DNA of 64,000 bases from Bin5 sp034422415 (GCA_965202955.1 OZ241871.1:868001-932000); one strand, 5' to 3'; positions 36,241 through 45,408 are shown, numbered from the stretch's first letter. The notes: generated by a model from the sequence alone, not told the origin. Numbers and translations: made by a program.

Positions 36241-36969
36241 ATGACGCAAGAGGGCCACAACGCTGAACAGAGTTTTGCAGAGTACCGCCGACCGCAACCT
36301 GTTGCCCAACAGAAGGAGAAGGCCATGCTTGTCCTGCGCCATGGCAACCAGACCGGCCAGGGCTGGCCCCTCAGCCGCACCACCCCCCTGATCATCGGGC
36401 GCCACGAGGAGTGCCAAGTTACGCTGCCGGACCGCCAGGTCAGCCGCAACCACGCCCGCATATTCTGGGACGGCTCCGCCTACGCAATCGAGGATCTGGG
36501 CAGCAAGAACGGGACCCATGTCAACGGTGTCGACATCCAGGACGCGCCCCACAGTCTTTCGGACGGCGATGAAGTGCAGATTGCCCTGCGATTCAAAATG
36601 GCCTTCGTCGATGACGAGGCGACGACGCCGCTGACGCTGGACACACCCGAACCGGAAGAGGAGTCGGCGACAGGTCTGCGCATCGAAGAGGAGACCCGCC
36701 GGGTCTGGCTCAACGGGACGCTGCTGGACCCGCCCCTGAGCCTGCATCAATACCGGCTGCTGAGCGCGCTCTGGCAGGAGGGCGGCGGCGTGATGACGCG
36801 TGATCAGATCGTGGAGGCGGTATGGCCGGAGACCAGCGGCGACGGTGTCAGCAAGCAGGCCATCGACGCGCTCGTGCGCCGGCTGCGGGAACGGCTCAGC
36901 GAATATGACGACAGGGATGACTATATAATCACTGTGCGCGGCCACGGATTCAGGCTGGAAAACCCCTGA
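36241..36969 (+). CDS. FHA domain plus winged-helix (OmpR/PhoB-type) transcriptional regulator
   Basis: A 242-residue protein. Residues 29-112 are an FHA domain with the phosphothreonine-binding landmarks IIGRHEECQV, VSRNHARIF and SKNGTHVNG. After an acidic linker (113-143) comes a trans_reg_C winged helix (145-240) with LSLHQYRLLSALWQEGGGVM, QIVEAVWPE, a recognition helix in SKQAIDALVRRLRERL and a wing VRGHGFRLE. It should read phosphorylated proteins and bind DNA. The start ATG at 36241 follows AGAGG by 7 nt. In mycobacteria EmbR combines the same two domains in the opposite order with an extra BTAD domain and is controlled by a kinase. The divergent kinase here suggests a similar circuit, which is inference. 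Confidence 0.9.
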   Translation: MTQEGHNAEQSFAEYRRPQPVAQQKEKAMLVLRHGNQTGQGWPLSRTTPLIIGRHEECQVTLPDRQVSRNHARIFWDGSAYAIEDLGSKNGTHVNGVDIQDAPHSLSDGDEVQIALRFKMAFVDDEATTPLTLDTPEPEEESATGLRIEEETRRVWLNGTLLDPPLSLHQYRLLSALWQEGGGVMTRDQIVEAVWPETSGDGVSKQAIDALVRRLRERLSEYDDRDDYIITVRGHGFRLENP

Positions 36970-37051
36970 CAAAGAGCGTGGTGAAGGAGGCGTTCTCCAT
37001 CCTCTCTCCTCTTCACTCTCCCCGCCCGCAGGGAGCGCCGTCACAGGATTG

Positions 37052-38413
37052 ATGAAGGTCCCAGCTGCATTGCGCCCGACACATTCGACACGCCGCGAAC
37101 GGAGAGCAGGAGAGATCGACGGCAACGCACAGACCGCGCACCCCGCAGAGCAGGATCGCCCCACCTCTACAGATGAGCGGCCGCTTGGCCTCTATATCCA
37201 TATTCCGTTCTGCACGCGCAAGTGCCCCTATTGCGATTTCAATACCTATGCAGGCCTGGAACCGCTTTACGAGTCCTACACGCAGACGCTCTGCCGCGAA
37301 CTGACGCGTTGGGCCCCACTAATCGACGGACGTAGGGTGCAGACGGTCTTCATGGGAGGCGGCACACCGACGGTTCTCAGCGCAGACCAGCTCACCCGCA
37401 TCTTCGAACTGGTCCACACAGAGTTTTGCCTGGAGGAAGAGGCCGAAATCAGCGCGGAAGCCAATCCGGGCATCGAGGATTGGGGCCAGTTCGCGCTCCT
37501 GCGAGAACTGGGCGTGAACCGGCTGAGTATGGGCGTGCAGAGCTTTCAGCCACAGGAACTGGCCTTTCTGGGCCGCATCCACAGCGCGGACGACGCGCGG
37601 CACGCCTTCGACGCAGCGTTGAAGGCAGGATTCGAGAACATCAATCTCGACTTCATGTTCGGCCTGCCGCAGCAATCGTTGAAGGCCTGGAGCGACACGC
37701 TGGACAAGGCGCTCGAACTCGCGCCCCAACATCTCAGTCTTTACAGCCTGATCGTCGAGCCGGACACGCCGCTGTCGCACTGGGTGGAGACCGGGCAGAC
37801 ATCACCGCCCGATGATGACCTGGCCGCGGAACAGTACGAGATCGCGATGGCGCGGCTGCGGCAGTCCGGTTACGTCCACTATGAACTGTCTAACTGGACG
37901 CGCGGCACGGAGTTCGCCTGCCGGCACAACCTCATCTACTGGCGCAATCAGGAGTGGATCGGTGTCGGGCCGGGCGCGCACAGCCATCTGCGCTATCCCC
38001 TGTCCGCACGTCTGCGCCGCGAGCTGACTCGGGGAGGTACCGGCGCGGCCGCAGACAAAACGGCAGCGGGTTTGCCATGCGGGCAGGCGGCGCGGCGCTG
38101 GTCCAACCGCAAGAGCGTGCAAGGCTACATGAAGCGCATCAGTTCCGGCGAGACGCCCGTCGACCTCTGTGAGGAGCTGCCGGCCCTTGTCTCCATGGGT
38201 GAAACGATGATGCTCGGCCTGCGCCTTGTCCGGGAAGGGGTGGCATTCGCCCGCTTCGAAGCGTTGCACGGGCAGCCGATGCGGGCCGTCTTCGGCCCAA
38301 AACTGGAGCGCTTGCAGGATGCCGGCCTGCTGGAGTCGAATCGGGAACGGGTGCGCCTGACCGCCAGAGGGCTGCTGCTCGGCAACCGTGTCTTCAGCGA
38401 GTTCGTTGCCTAG
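37052..38413 (+). CDS. hemW: Heme chaperone HemW (HemN-like radical SAM protein)
   Basis: A 453-residue radical-SAM protein. After a 45-residue charged extension the core starts LGLYIHIPFCTRKCPYCDF, with the 4Fe-4S CxxxCxxC. Further family motifs are FMGGGTPTVLS, ISAEANPGI, RLSMGVQSFQPQELAFLGR and the C-terminal HemN domain YWRNQEWIGVGPGAHSHL. The absence of the extra N-terminal residues of true HemN supports HemW, a heme carrier rather than a coproporphyrinogen oxidase. The ATG at 37052 follows AGGA by five bases; TTG at 37049 is possible. Confidence 0.92.
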   Translation: MKVPAALRPTHSTRRERRAGEIDGNAQTAHPAEQDRPTSTDERPLGLYIHIPFCTRKCPYCDFNTYAGLEPLYESYTQTLCRELTRWAPLIDGRRVQTVFMGGGTPTVLSADQLTRIFELVHTEFCLEEEAEISAEANPGIEDWGQFALLRELGVNRLSMGVQSFQPQELAFLGRIHSADDARHAFDAALKAGFENINLDFMFGLPQQSLKAWSDTLDKALELAPQHLSLYSLIVEPDTPLSHWVETGQTSPPDDDLAAEQYEIAMARLRQSGYVHYELSNWTRGTEFACRHNLIYWRNQEWIGVGPGAHSHLRYPLSARLRRELTRGGTGAAADKTAAGLPCGQAARRWSNRKSVQGYMKRISSGETPVDLCEELPALVSMGETMMLGLRLVREGVAFARFEALHGQPMRAVFGPKLERLQDAGLLESNRERVRLTARGLLLGNRVFSEFVA

Positions 38414-38508
38414 GCGCAGAGTGGCCTGAAGTCACCCTCCTTTTGGCTCGCGCTCTTCCGGCGACATGGCACAGCATCTTCCTTTCAGATATCAAACGGA
38501 GCAGGCCA

Positions 38509-39219
38509 GTGTTGCAGGCGATTGTATTCGACTTCGACGGGACGATTGTGGACACCGAGACGCCAGATTACCAGACCTGGCAGGAGATCTACAGCAGCTA
38601 CGACGTTGCCCTGCCACTCGACCTCTGGCTGCAGTGCGTGGGCGGCGGCACGGGCAGTTTCGACCCCCATGACCATCTGGAAACAGAGCTGGGTCGCGCT
38701 ATCGACCGCCAGCGCCTGCGCACGGAACGCCGGCGGCGGTTTCTGGACCGCGTCCACGCCCAACCGGTCTTGCCCGGCGTGCCCGAACTGATCGCTGCAG
38801 CCCAACGGCGGGGACTGAAGCTGGCGGTTGCCTCCAGTTCAGACCGCAACTGGGTGGACTCACACCTGCAGCGGCTGGGCCTGCGCGCCCTCTTCGACGC
38901 GGTCGTCACCGCCGATGATGTCGAACGGGTCAAACCGGACCCCGCTCTCTATAGAGTGGCCGTGAAGCGGCTGGATGTGCCGCCCCGGCGGGCGATCGCA
39001 ATCGAGGATTCCTACAACGGAATGTTGGGAGCAAAGGGCGCCGGGCTGCATTGCATCGCGGTCCCCAATCGCGTAACGCGCAGCTCCGACTTCTCCGCCG
39101 CCGACCTCCAGCTGGACTCGATCGCCAGCATCGCAGCGGAAGAACTGATCGACCGCTTCAACGATGCGCCGGTCGGCGCGGCAAACGGGAGCTCTGCCGG
39201 CGTGAAGGAAGCTCCATGA
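38509..39219 (+). CDS. HAD-superfamily hydrolase (beta-phosphoglucomutase/phosphatase type)
   Basis: A 236-residue HAD subfamily IA protein. Motif I is VFDFDGTIVDTE, motif II is LAVASSSDRNW, motif III Lys is in DDVERVKPDPALY and motif IV is AIEDSYNGMLGAKGAG. A helical cap lies between motifs I and II. The VASSS and EDS patterns are those of beta-phosphoglucomutase-like and sugar-phosphate phosphatases, and the substrate is unclear. A GTG start at 38509 is chosen because GGAG lies seven bases upstream and the protein then begins directly at strand 1. Its stop overlaps the coaD start (ATGA), so the two are coupled. Confidence 0.88.
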   Translation: MLQAIVFDFDGTIVDTETPDYQTWQEIYSSYDVALPLDLWLQCVGGGTGSFDPHDHLETELGRAIDRQRLRTERRRRFLDRVHAQPVLPGVPELIAAAQRRGLKLAVASSSDRNWVDSHLQRLGLRALFDAVVTADDVERVKPDPALYRVAVKRLDVPPRRAIAIEDSYNGMLGAKGAGLHCIAVPNRVTRSSDFSAADLQLDSIASIAAEELIDRFNDAPVGAANGSSAGVKEAP

Positions 39220-39692
39220 CCCGAGCCATCTATCCCGGCAGCTTCGATCCCTTCCATCACGGCCATCGCGACATCGCACGACGCGCGGCCGCGCTCTTCA
39301 GTGAACTGATCGTCACCGTCTTCGACGCGCCGGCCAAGCGGCTGCTGTTTTCGACCGATGAACGGATAGAGCTGGCCCGCGAAGCGGTACAGGATGTCGA
39401 AAATATTTCGATTGTGTCATATAGCGGACTAACGGTAAAATGGGCAGAGTGCCACGGCGTGCGCGTGATCGTGCGCGGTCTGCGAAATGTCGATGACCTG
39501 GGCTTCGAGTCCCGCATCGACATGGCCAACCGGCAGATGGCCCCGCAGATCGAGACCTGCTACCTGCTGTGCAGCAGGGAGTACGCCTATCTCAGTTCAA
39601 CGATACTGAAGGAAGTGGCCAGCCTGGACGGCGACATTTCCGGTTGGGTGACGCCGCACAGTGCGCAGGCGCTGCGGCGGCGGTTTGCATAG
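39216..39692 (+). CDS. coaD: Phosphopantetheine adenylyltransferase
   Basis: A 158-residue nucleotidyltransferase of coenzyme A synthesis, which joins 4'-phosphopantetheine and ATP to dephospho-CoA. The HxGH motif is in YPGSFDPFHHGHRDIARRA, and the later signatures VRGLRNVDDLGFESRIDMAN, FSTDERIEL and LSSTILKEVASLDGDISGWV are intact. The start codon overlaps the stop of the HAD gene, with GAAGGAAG upstream. Confidence 0.96.
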   Translation: MTRAIYPGSFDPFHHGHRDIARRAAALFSELIVTVFDAPAKRLLFSTDERIELAREAVQDVENISIVSYSGLTVKWAECHGVRVIVRGLRNVDDLGFESRIDMANRQMAPQIETCYLLCSREYAYLSSTILKEVASLDGDISGWVTPHSAQALRRRFA

Positions 39693-39790
39693 TTTCCACT
39701 TCCAATCCCGGGTATCCCGCTGGCGCGCCGTGGTATTGCTGTGAACCGGTATCTGTCCAGGAAAGAGTGCACCGAAAGTTCAAACTGATT

Positions 39791-40339
39791 ATGGAAATAC
39801 TACAGCTGGTTGACCAACTCGAACAGACCCTGAATCGAGGGTGGCGCGTGCCTCTCTCGCCGTCGCTGATCGTTAATTCAGAGGAGTGTCTGCAACTGAT
39901 CGATCAGATGCGCATCAGCATTCCCAGCGCGATCAAGGAAAGCGAGCGCATGATCACCGAGCGGGACCGTATCATCAGCGACGCGCGGGCGCGGGCAGAG
40001 CAGATAGTTGCGCATGCAGAGCAGCAGGCCATCCAGGTCGTCAGCGAAGACTCGATCACCGAGCGCGCACGGGAAGAGGCCGACCGCATCATCGCACATG
40101 GACACGCCGAAGCGATCCGTCTGGTTGATGAGGCCGAGGTCTACGCCCTTGACGTGCTCTACCGGCTGCGAGACAACCTGAACAACTCATTGCAGCAGGC
40201 CGAAAACGGCATCCAGGCGATCGAAGCCAGCCAGGCGCCCCAGGAGGAGAGCGGGTTGGAAGAGACCGAAGCAGAGTTCGTACCTCCACCGTCGCTCCAA
40301 TCCGACGAACTGAATTATAAGGCCGAGGACGAGGAGTAA
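39791..40339 (+). CDS. Coiled-coil protein downstream of coaD, unknown function
   Basis: A 182-residue soluble protein. Residues 1-45 are helical (MEILQLVDQLEQTLNRGW), residues 45-150 are a long Ala/Glu/Arg/Ile-rich coiled coil (ERMITERDRIISDARARAEQ then EEADRIIAHGHAEAIRLVDE), and the tail is acidic. It resembles DivIVA or ATP-synthase-b-like helical proteins in composition, and proteins of this style are often found next to coaD in Chloroflexota; this is recall and not tested. No catalytic motif is present. No strong ribosome site precedes the ATG. Confidence 0.65.
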   Translation: MEILQLVDQLEQTLNRGWRVPLSPSLIVNSEECLQLIDQMRISIPSAIKESERMITERDRIISDARARAEQIVAHAEQQAIQVVSEDSITERAREEADRIIAHGHAEAIRLVDEAEVYALDVLYRLRDNLNNSLQQAENGIQAIEASQAPQEESGLEETEAEFVPPPSLQSDELNYKAEDEE

Positions 40340-40366
40340 AGGCCGCCCGCATCCTACCTCCCTTTG

Positions 40367-41560
40367 ATGAACCGTCCCATCGTCCCCGCTGAGAAGGGCG
40401 AAGTTCCCATCGGAAAATCCAAATTCGCCAACTGGATAGCATTCCTCGCGGCCCTGTCCCCCCGTGTCCGCAAACTGATCGGCGCGCTGCTTGTGTGCAG
40501 CGTCGTCGGCTTCACCTATCGCACCTATTTCCGTAACTGGGTCCCTCTCGGCCCGCAGCGAACGGTCACAACCGTCAACGCCAAGATGGGCGTGCATACG
40601 CGCCTGACCGACGAGCCGGACGCGGCCAAGATCAAACGCAGCCTTGAGATGGTACGCGAGATGGGCGCGCCGTGGATTGTCGAGTATTTCCCCTGGGCCT
40701 ACTACGAACCGCGACGCGGCCAGTTCTCGTGGGGTCATCCCGACCTGGTGATCGATCACGCCAACAGGCAGGGCCTGACCGTGATCGCGCGCCTGGGCTT
40801 CGTGCCCGAGTGGGCGCGCCCTGAGGAGTCGCATCACCTCTACCTGCCGGAGGAGAGCTACGCGGCGTTCGGACTGTACGCGGCAGAGTTTGCGCGGCGC
40901 TACCAGGGCAAAGTAGGCCATCTTATCATCTGGAACGAGCCGAATCTGAGCCTGGAGTGGGGTTTTCGCCCCGTCGACCCGGCCGGCTATGTTGAGATGC
41001 TGAAGGTGGTGTACCCAATGGTGAAAGAGGCCGCGCCGGAGATGCTGGTCCTGGCCGGCGCGCTCGCCCCGACGTTGGATCCACCCGGCAGCGAATGGAG
41101 TATGAACGACCTGGACTATTTGCAGAGGATGTATGACGCCGGCGCGGCCGGCTATTTCGATATTCTGGCGATTCATGCCTATGGCCTGGGCTTCGACGCC
41201 GACGAGCCGGCCCACGGGTCGGTCGTCAACTTCCGCCGCGCCGAGCTACTGCGCGAAATCATGGTGCGCAACGGAGACGGCGACAAGACGGCCATGATCA
41301 CCGAAGGCGGTTGGAACGATCATCCCCGCTGGACCAGGGCCGTGCGCCCGGGAGAGCGCATCCTCAACTCGGCACGGGCATTCGAAATCGCCCGCACCGA
41401 GTGGCCCTGGCTCGAAAGTCTGTGCCTGTGGGTCTTTCGCTTCCCCTGGGACCAGAAGAGCTACCAGGACTACTACACCTTTGTCAGCACCGATTTCGAT
41501 CCCAAGGCGATCTATCTGGAGATGCAGCTCTACGCACAGGGCCGGTTCGAAGGGCCATGA
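40367..41560 (+). CDS. Membrane-anchored glycoside hydrolase-like protein
   Basis: A 397-residue protein with a basic head, one N-terminal membrane helix (VRKLIGALLVCSVVGFTYRT, about residues 35-55) and an outside TIM-barrel domain. The acid/base candidate is Glu191 in HLIIWNEPN and the nucleophile candidate is Glu313 in AMITEGGWND, spaced as in clan A glycosidases. It aligns by eye with the last 350 residues of the 1069-residue protein (YYEPRRGQFSW versus the EHSQGQYDWGS region, and WNEPN versus WNEQN). The substrate is unknown. ATG at 40367 has no visible ribosome site. Confidence 0.78.
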   Translation: MNRPIVPAEKGEVPIGKSKFANWIAFLAALSPRVRKLIGALLVCSVVGFTYRTYFRNWVPLGPQRTVTTVNAKMGVHTRLTDEPDAAKIKRSLEMVREMGAPWIVEYFPWAYYEPRRGQFSWGHPDLVIDHANRQGLTVIARLGFVPEWARPEESHHLYLPEESYAAFGLYAAEFARRYQGKVGHLIIWNEPNLSLEWGFRPVDPAGYVEMLKVVYPMVKEAAPEMLVLAGALAPTLDPPGSEWSMNDLDYLQRMYDAGAAGYFDILAIHAYGLGFDADEPAHGSVVNFRRAELLREIMVRNGDGDKTAMITEGGWNDHPRWTRAVRPGERILNSARAFEIARTEWPWLESLCLWVFRFPWDQKSYQDYYTFVSTDFDPKAIYLEMQLYAQGRFEGP

Positions 41561-41612
41561 ATGGGTTGACTGCATTGGGCAGTGGATTGCGGCCGGCAAG
41601 GAGATGGGCGCT

Positions 41613-42440
41613 GTGAACCTGCGCGACGCTTTGCAGCCGACACAGGTGTGGTTCATCATCGCCGCGCTGGCCGCGGCGGCCGCTCTTGGCGGCTGGCTCC
41701 TGTTGCGGCAGAGCGGGCCGTCGGTGGACAGAACCTGGCTGCAAATGCAGGAACGGGGCACGTGGCGCGTCGGCATGGACCCCAGCTTTCCGCCCTTCGA
41801 AAGGCTGGACGCAGAGGGCGCGCCGGTCGGATATGACGTGGACCTGGCGCGGGCGCTTGCGGCAGAGTGGGGGCTGGAGGCGGAGATTGTCGCTATCGGC
41901 TACGACAGCCTGTTGGACGCGCTGCGGGTTGACCGCGTGGATGCCGTCGTCAGCGCCTTCCCCTTCAACCCACGCATGACCAAGGAGATACACTATTCGC
42001 CGCCCTATTTTGAGGCCGGCGTCCGACTGGTGGTCGGCGCGGACAGCGCGATCGGGAGCGTCGAGGAGTTGGCGGGACGCGCGGTCGCGGTAGAGTGGGG
42101 CAGCAGGGGCGACGCCATCGCCCGCCGCCTGCAACGGGAGGGCATCGCGCTGGAACGGCTGCCGTTCCGGTCATCGCAGGAGGCGCTCGACGCTCTGCTC
42201 ACGGGCGCCGGCGACGCGCTCCTGCTTGACGGCGTCGGCTTGCGGCTGGCCCAGGGCGAGGGCAGACCGGTCGTGGCAGTCGGGCCTGCACTGGACGCCG
42301 ACCCCTATGTCATTGCCGTGTCGATCAAAGCGCACCGGCTGCAGGCGGCGCTCTATGAAGCTCTTGCGGCGTTGGAGCAGAAAAACGGGCTGGAACTGCT
42401 GGAAGACCGTTGGTTCGGAGAGATGCCGCGGGGCGAGTGA
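41613..42440 (+). CDS. Amino-acid-type ABC substrate-binding protein (PBP2 fold)
   Basis: A 275-residue exported protein. The N-terminal hydrophobic stretch (VWFIIAALAAAAALGGWLLL) is an uncleaved anchor or signal without a lipobox. The binding domain begins GTWRVGMDPSFPPFERLDAE and continues YDVDLARALAAEWGL, typical of polar amino-acid binding proteins. Its length of about 225 residues is that of the family. No permease or ATPase gene is adjacent. The start is a GTG at 41613, chosen because AAGGAG lies nine bases upstream; the ATG at 41604 is too close to that site. Confidence 0.8.
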   Translation: MNLRDALQPTQVWFIIAALAAAAALGGWLLLRQSGPSVDRTWLQMQERGTWRVGMDPSFPPFERLDAEGAPVGYDVDLARALAAEWGLEAEIVAIGYDSLLDALRVDRVDAVVSAFPFNPRMTKEIHYSPPYFEAGVRLVVGADSAIGSVEELAGRAVAVEWGSRGDAIARRLQREGIALERLPFRSSQEALDALLTGAGDALLLDGVGLRLAQGEGRPVVAVGPALDADPYVIAVSIKAHRLQAALYEALAALEQKNGLELLEDRWFGEMPRGE

Positions 42441-42477
42441 ATAGGAGCGGGAGAACGCCCGCCCCTCCGCAATGCAA

Positions 42478-43401
42478 CTACGGAACCGGCGTGAGCCAAC
42501 CCCACTTGTCCGGCATGTTGTCCTCAATAATGCCGAAGAAAACAGCCTGGATCGACTGCGTGATCGGACCTCGCTTGCCGTCCCCGACCGGCATCCGGTC
42601 CACCGAGCGCACCGGCGTGATCTCGGCCGCAGTGCCGGTGAAGAATATCTCGTCGGCCAGGTAGAGCATCTCACGCGTCATCGCCTGCTCGCGCAGGTCG
42701 TAGCCCAAATCCCTTGCGATCGTAATCGCCGCGTCGCGCGTGACGCCGCCGAGAATGCTGCTGCCCAGCGGCGGCGTATATATCACGCCTTTGTAGATGA
42801 CAAAGATGTTTTCGCCGCTGCCTTCGCTGACCTGCCCGTTGACGTCGAGCGCGATGCCCTCGGTGAAGCCGTTGTCCTTGGCCTCCATCACTACGTTCTG
42901 GCTGCTGACGTACTGGCCGCCGATCTTCGCCATCGGGCTGAGCATATTCGAGGCCATGCGCCGCCAGCTGCTCACCTGCACATCCACACCCTCTTCGATC
43001 GCCTCCGCGCCCAAGTAGCGTCCCCAGGGCACCGTAGCCAGGATCGACTCCACAGGACAGCCGCGCCCGTCTACACCCAGGCTCTCATAGCCGCGAAAGA
43101 CCAGCGGTCGGATGTAGGCGCTGCAGTGACTGTTCTTCAGCAGGACGGCCTTGGCCACATCCATCCACTCGTCTACGTCCAGGGGCGATGGGATGCGGGC
43201 GACCTTGCAGGAGTAGAGCAGCCGCTCGAAATGCTCAGGGCCGCGGAAAATGGCGGCCGCTTCGTTCAGTTCGTAGGCGCGAATGCCTTCAAACGCGCTG
43301 CTGCCGTAGTGCAGAGCGTGCGTGAATACATGGACCGTCGCCTGCTCCCACGGGATGATCTCGCCGTTCATCCAGATATAGTCCGCTTGCATCTTCGCCA
43401 T
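42478..43401 (-). CDS. ilvE: Branched-chain amino acid aminotransferase
   Basis: A 307-residue PLP class IV aminotransferase. It begins IWMNGEIIPWEQATVHVFTH and HYGSSAFEGIRAY, with the likely PLP Lys in SPMAKIGGQYVSS and the phosphate-binding region EGSGENIFVIYKG, followed by SILGGVTRDAAITIARDLG. This is the IlvE pattern for the last step of Leu/Ile/Val synthesis. ATG at 43401 has AAGGAG seven bases upstream. It stands alone with respect to other ilv/leu genes. Confidence 0.94.
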   Translation of the reverse strand: MAKMQADYIWMNGEIIPWEQATVHVFTHALHYGSSAFEGIRAYELNEAAAIFRGPEHFERLLYSCKVARIPSPLDVDEWMDVAKAVLLKNSHCSAYIRPLVFRGYESLGVDGRGCPVESILATVPWGRYLGAEAIEEGVDVQVSSWRRMASNMLSPMAKIGGQYVSSQNVVMEAKDNGFTEGIALDVNGQVSEGSGENIFVIYKGVIYTPPLGSSILGGVTRDAAITIARDLGYDLREQAMTREMLYLADEIFFTGTAAEITPVRSVDRMPVGDGKRGPITQSIQAVFFGIIEDNMPDKWGWLTPVP

Positions 43402-43542
43402 CGCTCTGCTCCTTTGGCCGCATTGGGGCGGTGGTCGGCGGGCAGTGGTCAGAGATCGCATGGGCGCCCAACCACCTGACACCGTGAATCCGGGTTTGCA
43501 TTATACAGTGGAAGAATCGGTTTGGCTAAGAATCAGACCCCT

Positions 43543-45408
43543 CTACCGCCATACATTGGGCAGATAGAGAGTGTACGGTGTGGGTAGCGGCGTCGGGGCC
43601 GGCGCCGGCCGCGGCGTTGGCGTCGGCGTCAGCTCCACGCCAGACGCGACGACCTCGAGAAAGAGCCCCGTCGGTGGACCCCAGTTGCCGTCCGCGTCCT
43701 GCGCCTCGATGAAAACGGTGTAAGTGCCGGGCTGCAGGTCGGTCGTGTCGAGCGTTCCGGTCACCGTTTCGGTGGCGGCATCGAACGCGCCATCATGCGC
43801 CTGAAGCGTTGCGAAGGTGGTCGCAATCCAGGAGGGCGCCTCGATGGAGAAGCGGGCCGCGCTGATGTTCTGGGACGGCTCCTTGTCGGCGCCGCTGCCG
43901 GCAGTGAGCGTGTCATCCGCGGTCGCGGTCAACGTGATGGGCGTCCCCGGCTCGGCCCAGGTTGGCTGCGCGCGCGCGTTCGTCACATCCGGCCCGGCCG
44001 CAAGCTGGTAGGGGCGGCGGGCCGCCTTGGCCGCATAGAGGAGCGAGGACAGGTTCTGCTCGACGACGGCCTCTTCGAAGTAGGCGCAGCTCTGAAAAAA
44101 CGCAGTGCCGAGCTCATAGGTATAGGAGGCGACGCCGAGCGTGCCGTATGCGAAATCGGTCGCGCTGCCGTCAAAGCGATAGAGACACAGCTCGGGATAG
44201 CAGACCCTGTAGCCGGGCGCATAGCCGAGCTTGCGGCCCAGACGCCGCAGCTCGTCCCGGTTCGGCGCGGGCGTGGACGAGTGCTCCCAAGGGTAGAGGA
44301 TGAGGCGGCCGTAGGCGTGGAGCGAGATGAAAATACCGTTGGTGTCCTGCGCGGCCGCATCGTTGTAGCCCTCGCCGCGCTGGTCCTCGAACACGTCGCG
44401 CAGGTAGTTCTCGATCGCGCGCGTCTCCGGTTCGGACGCCGCCTTCTGGCCGCGGTAAAAGAGGGAGCAGGCGTCGCCCGATGAACAGCCTTCGCAATGG
44501 TTCCACAGAAAGCTGCCGTTGCGATTGAGGTCGATCCCGTGGCGGGGAAATTCGCAGCCGTTGGTGCCGTTCGTGTTCTTGCGCCAAAGATGCCCCAACT
44601 CGACCCAGGTGCGGCCGTCGGGGTTGACGAGGGGGATTACGTGAATGCGGTTGTAGTCGAGCAGCCAGGTCAGATCGGCGTCCTCCCCATATCCCGCGAG
44701 CAGCTTTTCCGCAAAGCGGATGGCCAGCTCAGCGGTCGACAGTTCGCGGGGGTGGGCCGCGGCGATCACGACCAGCTCGCCCTTTTCGATGCCGGTCTTC
44801 TCTTTGTTGGTCAGAACGAGTGATACGATGTCGTAACCGGCCAGGCCCAGGCTGCGGACCTTGTACCAGCTGTTGCCGATGTCATCCCATTCAGCCAGTC
44901 CGGGGTGTGCTTCGGCCAGCGCGGCGAGGTCGCTGTAGGTCTCCTCGACGGTACGATAGCAGGCATAGCCGGGGATTCCGCCTTCGTCGCTCTCGTCCGA
45001 CAGCGCCTGGATTGCGCAAGGGTCCGGCAGCGCCGCGGTCATCTGCTTCTCCTCGGCGAAGATGTAGCGCTCGCCGGTCAGCCAGGCCTGGTCCGCCGGC
45101 GAAACCAGGGCCACGGCCGTGCGCTGTTCCGGTTCAACGTGCCAGATGTCGACGCGTTCAAAGAGTGCGTGCAGCGCCTCGGTGTCCCTGTAGTCGACAC
45201 GGGCCACAGTGGCGCCGGCGGTCTCGTCCTGAAGGCAGGGATCCACGACGGGGACGGGGTTGACGGCGGAGATGTTCAGCAGCGTCCTCTGGACGCGTGC
45301 CAACAGAGCTGAACGCTGGGCGGCGACGAAGAGAAGCGCGCCGACCAGGTAGAGCGCCAGGATCCAACCTCCGAATTTTGCGATTGTCTTTGGGCGGGAT
45401 TCGGTCAC
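43543..45408 (-). CDS. Secreted M14 zinc carboxypeptidase with C-terminal tail motif
   Basis: A 621-residue exported protein. One N-terminal helix (FGGWILALYLVGALLFVAA) is a signal or anchor. The catalytic domain (about residues 150-440) has the zinc ligands in AAHPRELSTAE (HxxE) and SLHAYGRLILYPW, the substrate region GIDLNRNGSFLWN and the general-base Glu in YTYELGTAFF. A cysteine-rich insert (HCEGCSSGDACSLFY) lies inside it. Two beta-sandwich-like regions follow (about 455-590). The C-terminus is a Thr/Pro linker and then the last residues LYLPNVWR. It should trim peptides outside the cell. Confidence 0.9.
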   Translation of the reverse strand: MTESRPKTIAKFGGWILALYLVGALLFVAAQRSALLARVQRTLLNISAVNPVPVVDPCLQDETAGATVARVDYRDTEALHALFERVDIWHVEPEQRTAVALVSPADQAWLTGERYIFAEEKQMTAALPDPCAIQALSDESDEGGIPGYACYRTVEETYSDLAALAEAHPGLAEWDDIGNSWYKVRSLGLAGYDIVSLVLTNKEKTGIEKGELVVIAAAHPRELSTAELAIRFAEKLLAGYGEDADLTWLLDYNRIHVIPLVNPDGRTWVELGHLWRKNTNGTNGCEFPRHGIDLNRNGSFLWNHCEGCSSGDACSLFYRGQKAASEPETRAIENYLRDVFEDQRGEGYNDAAAQDTNGIFISLHAYGRLILYPWEHSSTPAPNRDELRRLGRKLGYAPGYRVCYPELCLYRFDGSATDFAYGTLGVASYTYELGTAFFQSCAYFEEAVVEQNLSSLLYAAKAARRPYQLAAGPDVTNARAQPTWAEPGTPITLTATADDTLTAGSGADKEPSQNISAARFSIEAPSWIATTFATLQAHDGAFDAATETVTGTLDTTDLQPGTYTVFIEAQDADGNWGPPTGLFLEVVASGVELTPTPTPRPAPAPTPLPTPYTLYLPNVWR

